From Mycolicibacterium neoaurum (GTDB lineage: Bacteria; Actinomycetota; Actinomycetes; Mycobacteriales; Mycobacteriaceae), in assembly GCF_036946495.1 (NCBI RefSeq), contig NZ_JAQIIX010000002.1:3596001-3660000 (forward strand): 64,000 nt of DNA, in the 5' to 3' direction. Shown here piece after piece: positions 11,424 through 19,917 of this stretch (positions within the stretch are counted from its first letter, which is position 1; each line of letters opens with the position of its first letter). The notes under the pieces are model-generated. The model was not told the origin of the DNA, ran no database searches, and worked only from the letters and a program-made list of their open reading frames with translations. The position numbers were made by a program, and so were the translations under genes.

Positions 11424-11758
11424 GACGATTCGTGATCGCGGCGGCCGCAGCGCTGACGATGGTGTTGCCGATCGGCACCGCCACCGCGGTCGCCGACCGC
11501 GACACCGACTTCGCCAACGAACTGCACGGGTTCGGGATCTACGGTCAGCGGGACTTCAACGCCTGGATGGCCAAGATCACCTGTAAGCGACTCGACACCG
11601 GAGTCGACGCCACCGCAGCGGATTCCGCGCACTTCCTGGCGCAGAACCTGGCGCGGACGAACAGCACCGCACAGGTGTATCAATTCCTGGGAACCGCGCT
11701 GCGGATGTACTGCCCGGTGCACCTGGACAAGTTGACCGCGAATCAGGAGCAGTCATGA
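11420..11758 (+). CDS. DUF732-type secreted protein
   Basis: Small exported protein, 112 aa. It has a signal peptide (about 1-25, RRFVIAAAAALTMVLP then TATAVAD). The mature part has the DUF732 pattern: an F-x-x-x-L-H-x-x-G-I helix (FANELHGFGIYG) and two conserved cysteines (TCKRL and MYCPVH) that could form a disulfide. It overlaps the mmpL stop (ATGA) and is itself overlapped by the next start, so it is almost certainly translated with the transporter. The function of DUF732 proteins is not established. Here the position suggests a periplasmic partner of MmpS/MmpL. Confidence 0.85.
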   Translation: MRRFVIAAAAALTMVLPIGTATAVADRDTDFANELHGFGIYGQRDFNAWMAKITCKRLDTGVDATAADSAHFLAQNLARTNSTAQVYQFLGTALRMYCPVHLDKLTANQEQS

Positions 11759-12231
11759 ACGCACACACCCACAGCCGGCCCGTCCGCTCCACTTTCATGG
11801 TGGCCGTCGCCGCGTTGTCTGCCGCGCTGCTCGGCTCGCCGTCGGCCCAGGCCGACGCCACCGACGAGTACCCGATTCCGAGCAAGCAGATCGAAACCCA
11901 GTGCGATGCAGAGCAATATCTGGCCGCGGCGCGGGATACCAGCCCGATCTACTTCGAGCGGTACATGCTCGACAAGAGCAACCGACCGCTCGATGTGCAG
12001 CAGATGGCCGTCGACCGCATCCACTGGTTCTACTCACTGGACGCCGCGGGCCGCCGCCAGTACTCCGAGGACACCGCCACCAACATCTACTACGAGCAGG
12101 TGGCCACCCGCTGGGGTAACTGGGCCAAGGTGTTCTTCAACAACAAGGGCGTGGTGGCCAAGGCCACCGCGGTCTGCATGAACTACCCGCGCGGTGACAT
12201 GTCCGTGTGGGCCTGGCCCGTCGCCCGCTGA
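11755..12231 (+). CDS. Rv0455c-like secreted protein (DUF5078), siderophore-secretion factor type
   Basis: Exported protein of 158 aa with an N-terminal signal peptide (about 13-37, ending near SAQA). From memory the mature sequence strongly resembles M. tuberculosis Rv0455c, a small secreted protein reported to be needed for siderophore secretion with MmpS4/5-MmpL4/5. Shared stretches include CDAEQYLAAARDTSP, FFNNKGVVAKATAVC and YPRGDMSVWAW. Two cysteines (TQCDA and AVCMN) match the pair that closes a loop in Rv0455c. It is fourth in an operon where each start overlaps the previous stop. In M. tuberculosis the gene is near mmpS4-mmpL4 but not fused into the operon this tightly, as far as I recall. 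Confidence 0.88.
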   Translation: MNAHTHSRPVRSTFMVAVAALSAALLGSPSAQADATDEYPIPSKQIETQCDAEQYLAAARDTSPIYFERYMLDKSNRPLDVQQMAVDRIHWFYSLDAAGRRQYSEDTATNIYYEQVATRWGNWAKVFFNNKGVVAKATAVCMNYPRGDMSVWAWPVAR

Positions 12232-12241
12232 CCCGAACGGT

Positions 12242-12284
12242 TTCGGCGCGCTCGCGCTCGCACAGCGATCGTCAGCGCGCCGAA
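12242..12284. terminator. Inverted repeat between convergent genes
   Basis: TTCGGCGCGCT at 12242-12252 pairs exactly with AGCGCGCCGAA at 12274-12284 (11 bp); the loop holds a smaller CGCT/AGCG hairpin. It lies between the mmpSL operon end and the convergent tetR stop. No U-run is visible. Confidence 0.5.
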
Positions 12285-12285
12285 G

Positions 12286-12927
12286 TCACTGGGTAGGGGA
12301 GTGTGCGAGCCCGCGGAAGTAGGCCACGCACATATCGGCGGCGATCCCGGCCAACTCGGCGGGCGCCAACACCGGGTTGCGCAGCCAGTCCTCGATGAGT
12401 TGGTTGACCCCGCCCACGATGAACAGTGCCCCGCGCCGTAACTCGGTCGGTCCGGGTACCTCACCGTCGAGCACGTCGGGCGCACGCCGGGTCACCTCAT
12501 CGGTGATGAGATCCAGGATCTTGCCGCGGTGTTCGGTGAGACCGGGCACGGTGCTGACGTCGCCCGTGGAGATCCGGTGCACATGTGGGTCGGCGGCGAT
12601 GATCTCCAGGAACGCCGTGAGCGCCGAGCGCAGTTTGTCGGCCAGCGTGCCCGGATCGCCCACGCCCGCACTGATCATCGCGGCCAACAGCTGATCACGG
12701 ACGTCATCGGCCACCGCAAAGATCAGCGCCTCGCGATTGTCGAACTGCTCGTAGAAGTATCGAGTGATCAGCCCGGCCTGGGCGCACACCCCGCGAACGG
12801 TGACTTCTGCCACACCCGACTCGCCCCAGAGTCGTCGACCCGCGGTGAGCAGACGTTGGCGGCGGTCGGCGCGGCGGTCGGCTGCGCTGATCCCGCCATA
12901 ATCCCGCTCCACCTTCGCGCGGTTCAT
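12286..12927 (-). CDS. TetR-family regulator, divergent from DUF2236 oxygenase
   Basis: About 213-residue repressor with an N-terminal helix-turn-helix (RRQRLLTAGRRLWGESG, then GVCAQAGLITRYFYEQFDNREAL) and a C-terminal ligand domain. ATG 12927 (MNRAKVER) is preferred to a GTG three codons upstream. It is divergent from the DUF2236 gene with a 70-bp gap that contains a 17-bp palindrome, so it probably controls that gene and itself. The ligand is unknown. Confidence 0.85.
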   Translation of the reverse strand: MNRAKVERDYGGISAADRRADRRQRLLTAGRRLWGESGVAEVTVRGVCAQAGLITRYFYEQFDNREALIFAVADDVRDQLLAAMISAGVGDPGTLADKLRSALTAFLEIIAADPHVHRISTGDVSTVPGLTEHRGKILDLITDEVTRRAPDVLDGEVPGPTELRRGALFIVGGVNQLIEDWLRNPVLAPAELAGIAADMCVAYFRGLAHSPTQ

Positions 12928-12944
12928 TGACAGCACCCTACCCG

Positions 12945-12961
12945 CGTCCTAAATTCGGACG
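12945..12961. promoter_or_regulatory. Palindrome in tetR/DUF2236 intergenic region, candidate operator
   Basis: CGTCC at 12945-12949 and GGACG at 12957-12961 form an inverted repeat around an AT-rich 7-nt centre (TAAATTC). It is the only clear palindrome in this divergent gap. Confidence 0.45.
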
Positions 12962-12997
12962 ACGCATGTAATCCAAAGTGGGCCGGAGGGGAACAAG

Positions 12998-14212
12998 ATG
13001 AGCGTGCCGACGCGTCACCCGCAACGTCCGGGTCCGGTGCCCGGCGCCATCCGGCTGCTCGCCGGTCTGCTCGGACTGGGCGAACCCGACCACGACCAGT
13101 GGCGCAGGCTCGGTGAGCGGCTGACCATCGGTGACGAGGCCGCCGACCGGCTGGTGGAGTGGATGCTGCAGGCGGGCATGGCGCAGGCGCGACCGCTGTT
13201 CGAGCGCGCGGCGGCCGAGGGAATCGCCGAGGTCGCGGACGCGCCGGCGCCCCTGCGCGAGTTCTTCGAGCTCGTCGAGGCGGTGCCCGATTGGGTCGAC
13301 TGGGATCTGATCCGGCGCGGTGAACGGGCGATGCGCCGCAGCGGTGCCGACGGGATGTACATCGCGCGTGACGTCTCGCTGCTCGGCGGATACCAGTTCT
13401 CCGGGTTCAACAAGACCCTGGTGCGCACCGGTGCACTGGAGAAGGGGTCGAACAAGCGATTCGCCGAGACGATGCAGTGGGCGATGGACGTCATCTCCGA
13501 GAACGGTATGGATCCCGGCGGTGTCGGCTACCGATCGACCCTGCGCGTTCGGCTGATCCATGCGATGGTGCGACGCCACGTGGCGGCACTGCCGGACTGG
13601 CGCGGCGCGGACTGGGGTCTGCCGATCAATCAGACCGATATGGCGGCCACGTTGGTCGGCGCCCTGATCGCGCCCTCTGCGGGCGGGATCGGTATGGGTC
13701 TGCTGCTCTCACCGGCGGACTATGCCGGAATCGCGCACCTGACCCGCTATGTCGGTTGGCTCATCGGGGTCGAAGACGAGTGGCTACCGCGCGATTACCG
13801 CGACGGCATCCGGGTGTTGTTCCACACGTTGACGGCGCTGGCCCAGCCCGACGAGTCCACTCAGGCCCTGGCCGTGCCGATGGCCCAGGATCCGATGGGG
13901 TGGCACTTCGAGAATCTCATCGGCATCCGCCGCAGGCTGGCCCGCGCGCAGCATCTGTCGGTGACGAGCGCCTTCCTCGGGCCGCGGGCGATGCGTGCGC
14001 TGGGGCTGCCGCGCTATGTGCTGCCCTGGTACCCGGCGTTGCGTCTCCCGGTCAATGTGCTGCGCAGTCTGCGGGTGCTGGCGCAACCCCAACTCGCCGA
14101 CGCAGACGCCGCGCGGGGTGATCGAGAGCAGAAGGCACTGCTCCGCACGATGATCGGTGGCGCCAAGGCCCGGATCGGTGAATCCGCTGCGCACGTGGTG
14201 CAGGTCGCCTGA
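12998..14212 (+). CDS. DUF2236 oxygenase (MpaB/latex-clearing-protein family)
   Basis: Predicted haem-dependent oxygenase-like protein of 404 aa. The family signature is present: an ARDVSLLGG segment, an RVRLIHAMVRRHV helix with a histidine expected to ligate haem, and an INQTDMAATL block. DUF2236 members include rubber oxygenase Lcp and mycophenolic-acid enzyme MpaB; mycobacteria carry many copies of unknown substrate. ATG 12998 follows GGAGGGGAA. The next operon starts after about 210 bp with its own iron box, so this gene is a separate unit, probably under the divergent TetR. Confidence 0.82.
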   Translation: MSVPTRHPQRPGPVPGAIRLLAGLLGLGEPDHDQWRRLGERLTIGDEAADRLVEWMLQAGMAQARPLFERAAAEGIAEVADAPAPLREFFELVEAVPDWVDWDLIRRGERAMRRSGADGMYIARDVSLLGGYQFSGFNKTLVRTGALEKGSNKRFAETMQWAMDVISENGMDPGGVGYRSTLRVRLIHAMVRRHVAALPDWRGADWGLPINQTDMAATLVGALIAPSAGGIGMGLLLSPADYAGIAHLTRYVGWLIGVEDEWLPRDYRDGIRVLFHTLTALAQPDESTQALAVPMAQDPMGWHFENLIGIRRRLARAQHLSVTSAFLGPRAMRALGLPRYVLPWYPALRLPVNVLRSLRVLAQPQLADADAARGDREQKALLRTMIGGAKARIGESAAHVVQVA

Positions 14213-14332
14213 AGTCGGGCGTTACTGACGCGCGCGAATATTTCTCTGCCGCTGCGGCCCCCCGGGTGGTACCTACGGGTACCGGTTGCGGGGCGGTGAT
14301 GCGGCTGCCGGCAACATGGGTGGGATGTAGCG

Positions 14333-14363
14333 TTGTGACCGATATAAGGGTAGGTTAACCTAC
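14333..14363 (+). promoter_or_regulatory. Promoter with IdeR-type iron box upstream of the panD-like operon
   Basis: TAAGGGTAGGTTAACCTAC at 14345-14363 matches 15 of 19 positions of the mycobacterial IdeR/DtxR consensus TTAGGTTAGGCTAACCTAA and contains the perfect palindrome GTAGGTTAACCTAC. It overlaps a plausible promoter, TTGTGA (14333-14338), 17 nt, TAACCT (14356-14361). The rest of the 14213-14423 gap has a GGTACC-TACG-GGTACC inverted repeat near 14268 and nothing else recognisable. Repression when iron is plentiful is inferred. Confidence 0.7.
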
Positions 14364-14423
14364 GCTTGAACGCAGATCCGTAGGTCTGCGGGGAGTCGAA
14401 CTCAATAAGTGATGGAGGGACTT

Positions 14424-14831
14424 GTGTTCCGAACCATGTTGGGGGGCAAGGTGCATCGCGCCACTGTCACCCAAGCTGACCTGCACTACGTCGGTTCGAT
14501 CACCATCGATCAGGATCTCATGCGCGCGGCCGATATCCTCGACGGCGAACAGGTCGATGTCGTCGATATCACCAACGGAGCGCGCCTGACCACCTATGCA
14601 ATCACCGGTGCGGCAGGGTCTGGCGTGATCGGAATCAACGGTGCTGCAGCGCATCTGGTGCACCCGGGTGATCTGGTGATCATCCTCACATACCGAACCG
14701 TCGAGGAAAGCAAGCTCGGCGAACACATTCCGCGGATCGTCCATGTCGACGGTGACAACCGCATCGTCGCACTGGGTGCCGATCCGTCGGAGCCGGTGCC
14801 AGGGGCCGTCGACCAGCTCACGGGAGCCTGA
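14424..14831 (+). CDS. panD: Aspartate 1-decarboxylase (PanD-like), siderophore-locus copy
   Basis: Pyruvoyl-dependent enzyme converting L-aspartate to beta-alanine. The sequence (135 aa) has the PanD self-cleavage site HYVGSITID with Gly24-Ser25, the K9 segment GGKVHRATVTQADL, and the signature NGARLTTYAITGAAGSG and GINGAAAHLVHPGD. GTG 14424 is chosen because it places cleavage at residue 24/25 and follows GGAGGGA; the frame could also start at 14409. The housekeeping panD normally sits with panC. This copy has no pantothenate genes but is 1 nt overlapped by an N-hydroxylase gene and preceded by an iron box. Supplying beta-alanine for a peptide siderophore (exochelins contain it) is inferred. 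Confidence 0.88.
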   Translation: MFRTMLGGKVHRATVTQADLHYVGSITIDQDLMRAADILDGEQVDVVDITNGARLTTYAITGAAGSGVIGINGAAAHLVHPGDLVIILTYRTVEESKLGEHIPRIVHVDGDNRIVALGADPSEPVPGAVDQLTGA

Positions 14832-16168
14832 TGTCCGGCACCGCCGTGAACGGTAACCGCGACAGCGGTGGCCGGCGGGTCCTCGATGTCGTCGGCGTGG
14901 GCTTCGGTCCATCCAACCTCGGCCTGGCCATCGCGATCGAGGAGTTCAACGAGCGACGGTCGGCGGCCGGGCGGATCACCGCCGAATTCGTCGAAGCGAA
15001 GCCGCGATTCGGTTGGCACACGGGAATGCTCATCCCGGGCACGACCATGCAGATCTCTTTCCTCAAGGATCTCGCCAGTCAGCGAAACGTTCAGAGCCGG
15101 TATACGTTCCTGAGCTACGTGACCGATCGCGGACGTCTCAACGACTTCATCAACCACCAGACCTTCTTCCCGACGCGCCTGGAGTTCCACGATTACCTGG
15201 AATGGGCCGCCGAGCGGGTGGCGGCGACGGTGCATTACGGCACCAGGGCCGTCGCTGTACGCGATGAAGGGCACTGTCTGGCAATCGATGTCGAAGACGT
15301 GGAGACGTCGCGGCGAGAGACCCTGTTGGCCAGAACGGTCGTGTTGGCGGGTGGCCTCAAGCCGCAACTGCCACGCGGTGTCACCCAAACTGCGCGCCAG
15401 TTCCACAACAACGACCTGCTCACCAGGATCAAGGACGTCCCGTCGACCACTCACCGTCGATTCATCGTGGTGGGTGCGGGCCAGAGCGCCGCGGAAGTCA
15501 CCGATTACCTGCACTCCACGTATCCTGACGCGGAGGTGCACGGAGTCTTCGCGAAGTACGGATACAGTCCTGCCGATGACAGTCCCTACGCCAACCGGAT
15601 CTTCGATCCCGCCGCCGTCGACGACTTCTATTCAGCGGAAACATCTGTGCGCCAACGCCTCATCGACTACCACCGGTCGACCAACTACTCCTGCGTGGAT
15701 CTTCCGCTGATCGAGGACCTGTACACCAAGGAGTATGCCGAGCGCGTCGCCGGTCGGCGACGACTGTTCTTCCGCGGCGCGTCGGAGGTGCGACAGACCG
15801 TCGAAAGCGACACCGGTGTGCAGGTGACGATCGAGCATCTGCCGACCCGCTCGGTTGATGTGTTGGACTGCGACGCCGTGGTCTACGCAACCGGTTTCAT
15901 CCCGATGCCGCTCCCCGACATGCTCGGTGAGCTCTATGACCTAGGACGATTCGGTCCGGATCGACCCGAGCTGACCCGCGATTACCGACTCGTGGTCAGC
16001 AGGCAGATCTCCGGGGCCATCTATCTGCAAGGCGGTACCGAACATACGCACGGGCTCAGCTCATCGCTGCTGTCCAACATCGCGGTACGCAGCGGTGAGA
16101 TCGTGGACTCCGTCGCCCAGCAGGTGGGATTGGCCGAGCGGACCCCCGAACTGGCGGTCGGCCACTGA
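14831..16168 (+). CDS. L-ornithine/L-lysine N-monooxygenase (SidA/PvdA/IucD family)
   Basis: FAD- and NADPH-dependent enzyme of 445 aa that hydroxylates the side-chain amine of ornithine or lysine, making the hydroxamate iron ligand of siderophores. Visible motifs: FAD site GVGFGPSNLGLA (about 19-30), substrate region LIPGTTMQISFLKDLA, NADPH site VVGAGQSAAEVTD (about 214-226), and the family ATGF motif (YATGFIPMPLPD). The ATG shares one base with the panD stop. Coupling with a beta-alanine-forming enzyme favours ornithine and an exochelin-type product, but the sequence alone does not separate ornithine from lysine specificity. No NRPS gene is in the window. Confidence 0.88.
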   Translation: MSGTAVNGNRDSGGRRVLDVVGVGFGPSNLGLAIAIEEFNERRSAAGRITAEFVEAKPRFGWHTGMLIPGTTMQISFLKDLASQRNVQSRYTFLSYVTDRGRLNDFINHQTFFPTRLEFHDYLEWAAERVAATVHYGTRAVAVRDEGHCLAIDVEDVETSRRETLLARTVVLAGGLKPQLPRGVTQTARQFHNNDLLTRIKDVPSTTHRRFIVVGAGQSAAEVTDYLHSTYPDAEVHGVFAKYGYSPADDSPYANRIFDPAAVDDFYSAETSVRQRLIDYHRSTNYSCVDLPLIEDLYTKEYAERVAGRRRLFFRGASEVRQTVESDTGVQVTIEHLPTRSVDVLDCDAVVYATGFIPMPLPDMLGELYDLGRFGPDRPELTRDYRLVVSRQISGAIYLQGGTEHTHGLSSSLLSNIAVRSGEIVDSVAQQVGLAERTPELAVGH

Positions 16169-16286
16169 GCTTGCCCAGCGCCGTGATATGGGTTGCGTTG
16201 GCGCTGTGTGTCCTTGCTAGTGTCAGGCTGTTCGACCGGGCACGCGGCAGGCGCTCCGGAAACCATGCCACCGCCGAGGAGTTTCA

Positions 16287-18044
16287 TTGTCGGGCAATCC
16301 GTTGGGCGACCTGAGCTCCGGTGACACCGCCGAAGGCGGTGCCGGACGGACCCGGACCGGGGCCGCCATCCTGCGGCGCACCATCACCCGTAATGCGCGA
16401 CTGCTGACCACCGGGTCATTTCTGATCTGTGGCCACCAGCTTTGCGAGGCAATGGTTCCGGTTCTCATCGGCGTACTCGTCGACCGGGCCGTCAAACCCG
16501 GCGATGCCACCCAGCTGCTTATCTGGATCGGCGTGCTCGCGGCCCTTTTCGCCGCACTGACCTCGTGTTACCGCTTCGGTGCGCGGCACCTGATGCGCGC
16601 GATCGCCACCGAGGGGCACCGGCTGCGCATCGACCTGGCAGCCAGGATTCTGGATCCGCGCCGTCTACGGACCTCGCAGCGCTCCGGTGAACTCTTGTCG
16701 ATCGCCAGTACCGACGCCGACAACGTCTCGTACCTGCTGGACTACATCCCGCGCATCGCCGGTGCGGTGACCGCGATCGTGGTGTGCGCCACGATGCTGC
16801 TGACCATCGACGTGCCGCTCGGTCTCGCGGTGTTGATCGGTACGCCGGTGATCCTGTTCGCCTTGCACTTCGGCGGACCGGTGATCACCCGCCGGGTCGC
16901 CGAACAGCAGGAGACCGCCGGTGAGGCCACCGCGATGTCGGCCGATCTGGTTGCCGGACTGCGGCCGTTGCGCGGTATAGGCGCCGAGCGGGCCGCTGCC
17001 GCGCGCTACCGGATCGTCAGCCGGGATGCCTTGAGTGCCGGCATCAGAGCCGCGCGCGCCCAGGGCGTGTATCTCGGTTTCTCCAGCGTGCTGAGCTCAT
17101 TGCTGGCGGTCGGGGTCGCGGTCCTGGCCGGCTGGCTGGCGCTGCGGGGCGATATCACCGTCGGAGAACTCATCACCGTGATCGGGCTCGCCCAATTCCT
17201 GCTCGAGCCGTTCGGCACCATGGCCGAGGCCCCGAGCTGGGTCGCGGAGGCACGCGCCTCGGCCGAACGCGTCGGCTGGATCGAGGACTCCGCGTTCGCC
17301 CTGACCCCCGGTGCGGCGGTGCTCGATGGTGCTCCGCCACACGGCATTGCGATCGACCGGGTCGGGTACGGCGGGCTCCGGGATGTGAGCGTGACGGTGA
17401 CTCCCGGGCAGTTCGTGGGGGTGGTCACGACCAGATCGAGTGACGCCGAGGCTCTGGTCGGCGTGCTGTCCGGCCGTGTTGCCCGGCAGGAGTACACCGG
17501 CGAAATCAGGCTGTCCGGTACACCGTTGGAGGATCTCGCCCTCGACGAGGCGCGTCGTGCCCTGCTGGTCGAACCGCATCGTGCCGACCTGTTCACCGGT
17601 TCGGTCCGTAGCAACCTCGGCGGTGAGGGTGATCCCGACGCCCTGGCCGAGGCGCTGCATGCGTCGAATGCGGTCGATGTCGTCGATGCCCATCCCGAGG
17701 GTCTCGACCACATCGTGACCGAGCGCGGCTCCAGTCTGTCGGGCGGGCAGCGTCAGCGGTTGACACTGGCCCGCGCCCTGTTACGGGCAGCGCCCGTGCT
17801 CGTCCTGCACGAACCCACGACGGCGGTCGACGCCGTCACCGAAGCTGCCGTGGCGCAAGGCATCGCGCGGCTGCGCCATGGCGCGCACGCGTCGAACTTC
17901 ACCACTGTGATCGTCACTTGCAGTCCGGCGCTGTTGGCGGTGTCCGATCGCGTCCTGCTCGTCGACGCGGGCCGGGTGACGCTCGAGGGCACCCATGAGG
18001 ATCTGATGCGGCATCCGGAGTATCGCGCGGCGGTGCTGCGATGA
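16287..18044 (+). CDS. ABC transporter half, TMD-NBD, with degenerate Walker A
   Basis: Fused membrane and ATPase half-transporter, 585 aa. TM domain at about 35-320 with six hydrophobic segments, NBD at about 345-585. The ABC signature LSGGQRQR (about 483-490) is intact. The Walker A region reads VVTTRSSDAEALV (about 378-390) with no GxxGxGK[ST], and Walker B is VLVLHEPT with His in place of the usual Asp. The start is a TTG preceded by GAGGAG at good spacing; the coding signal begins at MSGNPLGDL. It overlaps the next gene by 4 nt. The pair most likely works as one heterodimer, exporting or importing the siderophore made with the upstream enzymes. Confidence 0.87.
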   Translation: MSGNPLGDLSSGDTAEGGAGRTRTGAAILRRTITRNARLLTTGSFLICGHQLCEAMVPVLIGVLVDRAVKPGDATQLLIWIGVLAALFAALTSCYRFGARHLMRAIATEGHRLRIDLAARILDPRRLRTSQRSGELLSIASTDADNVSYLLDYIPRIAGAVTAIVVCATMLLTIDVPLGLAVLIGTPVILFALHFGGPVITRRVAEQQETAGEATAMSADLVAGLRPLRGIGAERAAAARYRIVSRDALSAGIRAARAQGVYLGFSSVLSSLLAVGVAVLAGWLALRGDITVGELITVIGLAQFLLEPFGTMAEAPSWVAEARASAERVGWIEDSAFALTPGAAVLDGAPPHGIAIDRVGYGGLRDVSVTVTPGQFVGVVTTRSSDAEALVGVLSGRVARQEYTGEIRLSGTPLEDLALDEARRALLVEPHRADLFTGSVRSNLGGEGDPDALAEALHASNAVDVVDAHPEGLDHIVTERGSSLSGGQRQRLTLARALLRAAPVLVLHEPTTAVDAVTEAAVAQGIARLRHGAHASNFTTVIVTCSPALLAVSDRVLLVDAGRVTLEGTHEDLMRHPEYRAAVLR

Positions 18045-19804
18045 GCGCGGATATCCTGCCGGTCGCCAGCGGCCGCGAGACGTGGCGGTGGTTGCGCCGC
18101 GAACTCCGCGGCCGCCCAGGGGTACTCGTCGGCACGGTGCTGGTCGGCACGCTCGCCGCCGGGGCCGCCATCCTGCCGGTCTACGTGCTCGGTGCGCTCG
18201 TCGACCGGATCATCGACGGCTCATCGTCCTCGGTGATCGTGGTCATGGCGGCCGTGCTGATCGCCGCGGCGCTCGTCGGTGGTGCGGCCACCGGTGCATC
18301 GAATTATCTGATCGCCCGGCTCGGTTCGGTGATGCTGGCCGATCTGCGCGAGGCGGGTATGGACCGGGCCCTCGCCCTGCCGACGACAACAGTGGAGCGC
18401 GTCGGACGAGGAGATCTGCTGTCCCGGGTCAGCACCGATGTGGCGACCATTGCCAAGGGCGTCAACGAGGTCATCCCGACGATGTTCTCGGCGCTGATGC
18501 TCACCGCGTTGACCCTGGCCTCGATGCTCGGTGTGGATTGGCGACTGGCCATCGCCGGAGCCTTCTCGATTCCGTTCTACCTGTGGGCATTACGCTGGTA
18601 TCTGCCGCGGTCGGCACCCCGGTATGCCGAGGAGCGCCGTGTCATCGCCGAGCGGTCGCAGGTGCTGATGGAAAGCATGCTCGGCGCGCCCACCGTGCAC
18701 GCCTACCACGCGCACACCTCTCACCAGCGCGATATCGAGGAGGCCTCGGCGCGGGTGCGGGACATCTCGATCGGTGTGTTCACCTTCTTCACCCGGTTCG
18801 TCGGGCGAGTCAACGGATCCGAATTCATCGGGCTGTCCGTCATTTTGGTGACCGGTTTCTGGTTGGTCGCCGACGGTGCCGTCACCGTCGGTCAGACAAC
18901 GGCCGCAGCGTTGCTGTTCCATCGGCTCTTCAATCCGATCAGCATGCTGCTGTTCACCGCCGACGAGGCGCAATCCGCGGGAGCCAGCCTGGCCAGGCTG
19001 GTCGGTCTGGTGAGCATCCCGCCACCGCCGGTGGCCGACGGTACCGGTGCGAATCCACGCGATACCTCCCTGGAGCTGAACGATCTCGAATTCAGCTATG
19101 ACGGAGAACATCCCGTCCTGCGTGAAGTAAGCCTCCGGCTGGAGCCCGGGCAACGGGTGGCCCTCGTCGGGTCGACCGGCGCCGGCAAATCGACCGTGGC
19201 CGGTATCGCGGCCGGCATACTGCACCCGCAGCGCGGCGGGGTGCGCATCGGCGGGGTGCCGCTGGCAGAGATGACCGCCGAGCAGCGGTGTCGAAGCGTG
19301 GCCATCATCAGCCAGGACGTCCACGTGTTCGCCGGTCCGCTCACCGACGATCTGCGGCTCGCCAAACCGGAAGCATCCGACGACGAGATCGCAGCGGCGC
19401 TGCACACCGTCGGTGCCGGGGAGTGGGTCGCCTCGCTCACCGATGGTATCCACACCATCGTCGGTGAGGGCGGGCACGAACTCACCGCCGCCCAAGCCCA
19501 GCAGGTTGCGCTCGCGCGATTGCTGTTGCTCGATCCGGCCGTGGCGATCCTCGACGAGGCGACCGCGGAGGCGGGCAGCCTCGGCGCACGTGACCTGGAA
19601 CGGGCCGCGGCAGCCGTCACGGCCGATCGCACCACGCTGGTTGTGGCACACCGGTTGACCCAGGCGGCCACCGCCGACCGCATCGTGGTGATGGCGCACG
19701 GCAGCATCACCGAGGAGGGCACGCACGACGAACTCGTGGCGGCGCAGGGCAGTTACGCCCAGTTGTGGCGGGCCTGGACGGCTCACCACACGGCACCCGA
19801 GTGA
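18041..19804 (+). CDS. ABC transporter half, TMD-NBD, with canonical Walker A/B and altered signature
   Basis: Partner half-transporter of 587 aa. TM domain at about 25-310, NBD at about 340-580. Walker A GSTGAGKST (about 377-385) and Walker B AILDEATAE (about 502-510) are canonical, but the signature, normally LSGGQ, reads LTAAQAQQ (about 480-487). This is exactly complementary to its neighbour: one composite ATP site is complete (Walker A/B here, signature there) and the other is dead. Head-to-tail 4-nt overlap supports heterodimer formation. By context it resembles a split version of the mycobacterial exochelin exporter ExiT; direction of transport is not proved. Confidence 0.87.
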   Translation: MSADILPVASGRETWRWLRRELRGRPGVLVGTVLVGTLAAGAAILPVYVLGALVDRIIDGSSSSVIVVMAAVLIAAALVGGAATGASNYLIARLGSVMLADLREAGMDRALALPTTTVERVGRGDLLSRVSTDVATIAKGVNEVIPTMFSALMLTALTLASMLGVDWRLAIAGAFSIPFYLWALRWYLPRSAPRYAEERRVIAERSQVLMESMLGAPTVHAYHAHTSHQRDIEEASARVRDISIGVFTFFTRFVGRVNGSEFIGLSVILVTGFWLVADGAVTVGQTTAAALLFHRLFNPISMLLFTADEAQSAGASLARLVGLVSIPPPPVADGTGANPRDTSLELNDLEFSYDGEHPVLREVSLRLEPGQRVALVGSTGAGKSTVAGIAAGILHPQRGGVRIGGVPLAEMTAEQRCRSVAIISQDVHVFAGPLTDDLRLAKPEASDDEIAAALHTVGAGEWVASLTDGIHTIVGEGGHELTAAQAQQVALARLLLLDPAVAILDEATAEAGSLGARDLERAAAAVTADRTTLVVAHRLTQAATADRIVVMAHGSITEEGTHDELVAAQGSYAQLWRAWTAHHTAPE

Positions 19805-19917
19805 ACTTGAGCCGAGCACGCCCGCGATGCCCGGACTGACCGCCGTGCTCGGCGTCCTCGTAGGCTGACGATACGAGGAGGCGCGCCGAGGTGGCGGGCA
19901 CGTACCGGGAGGATGCG

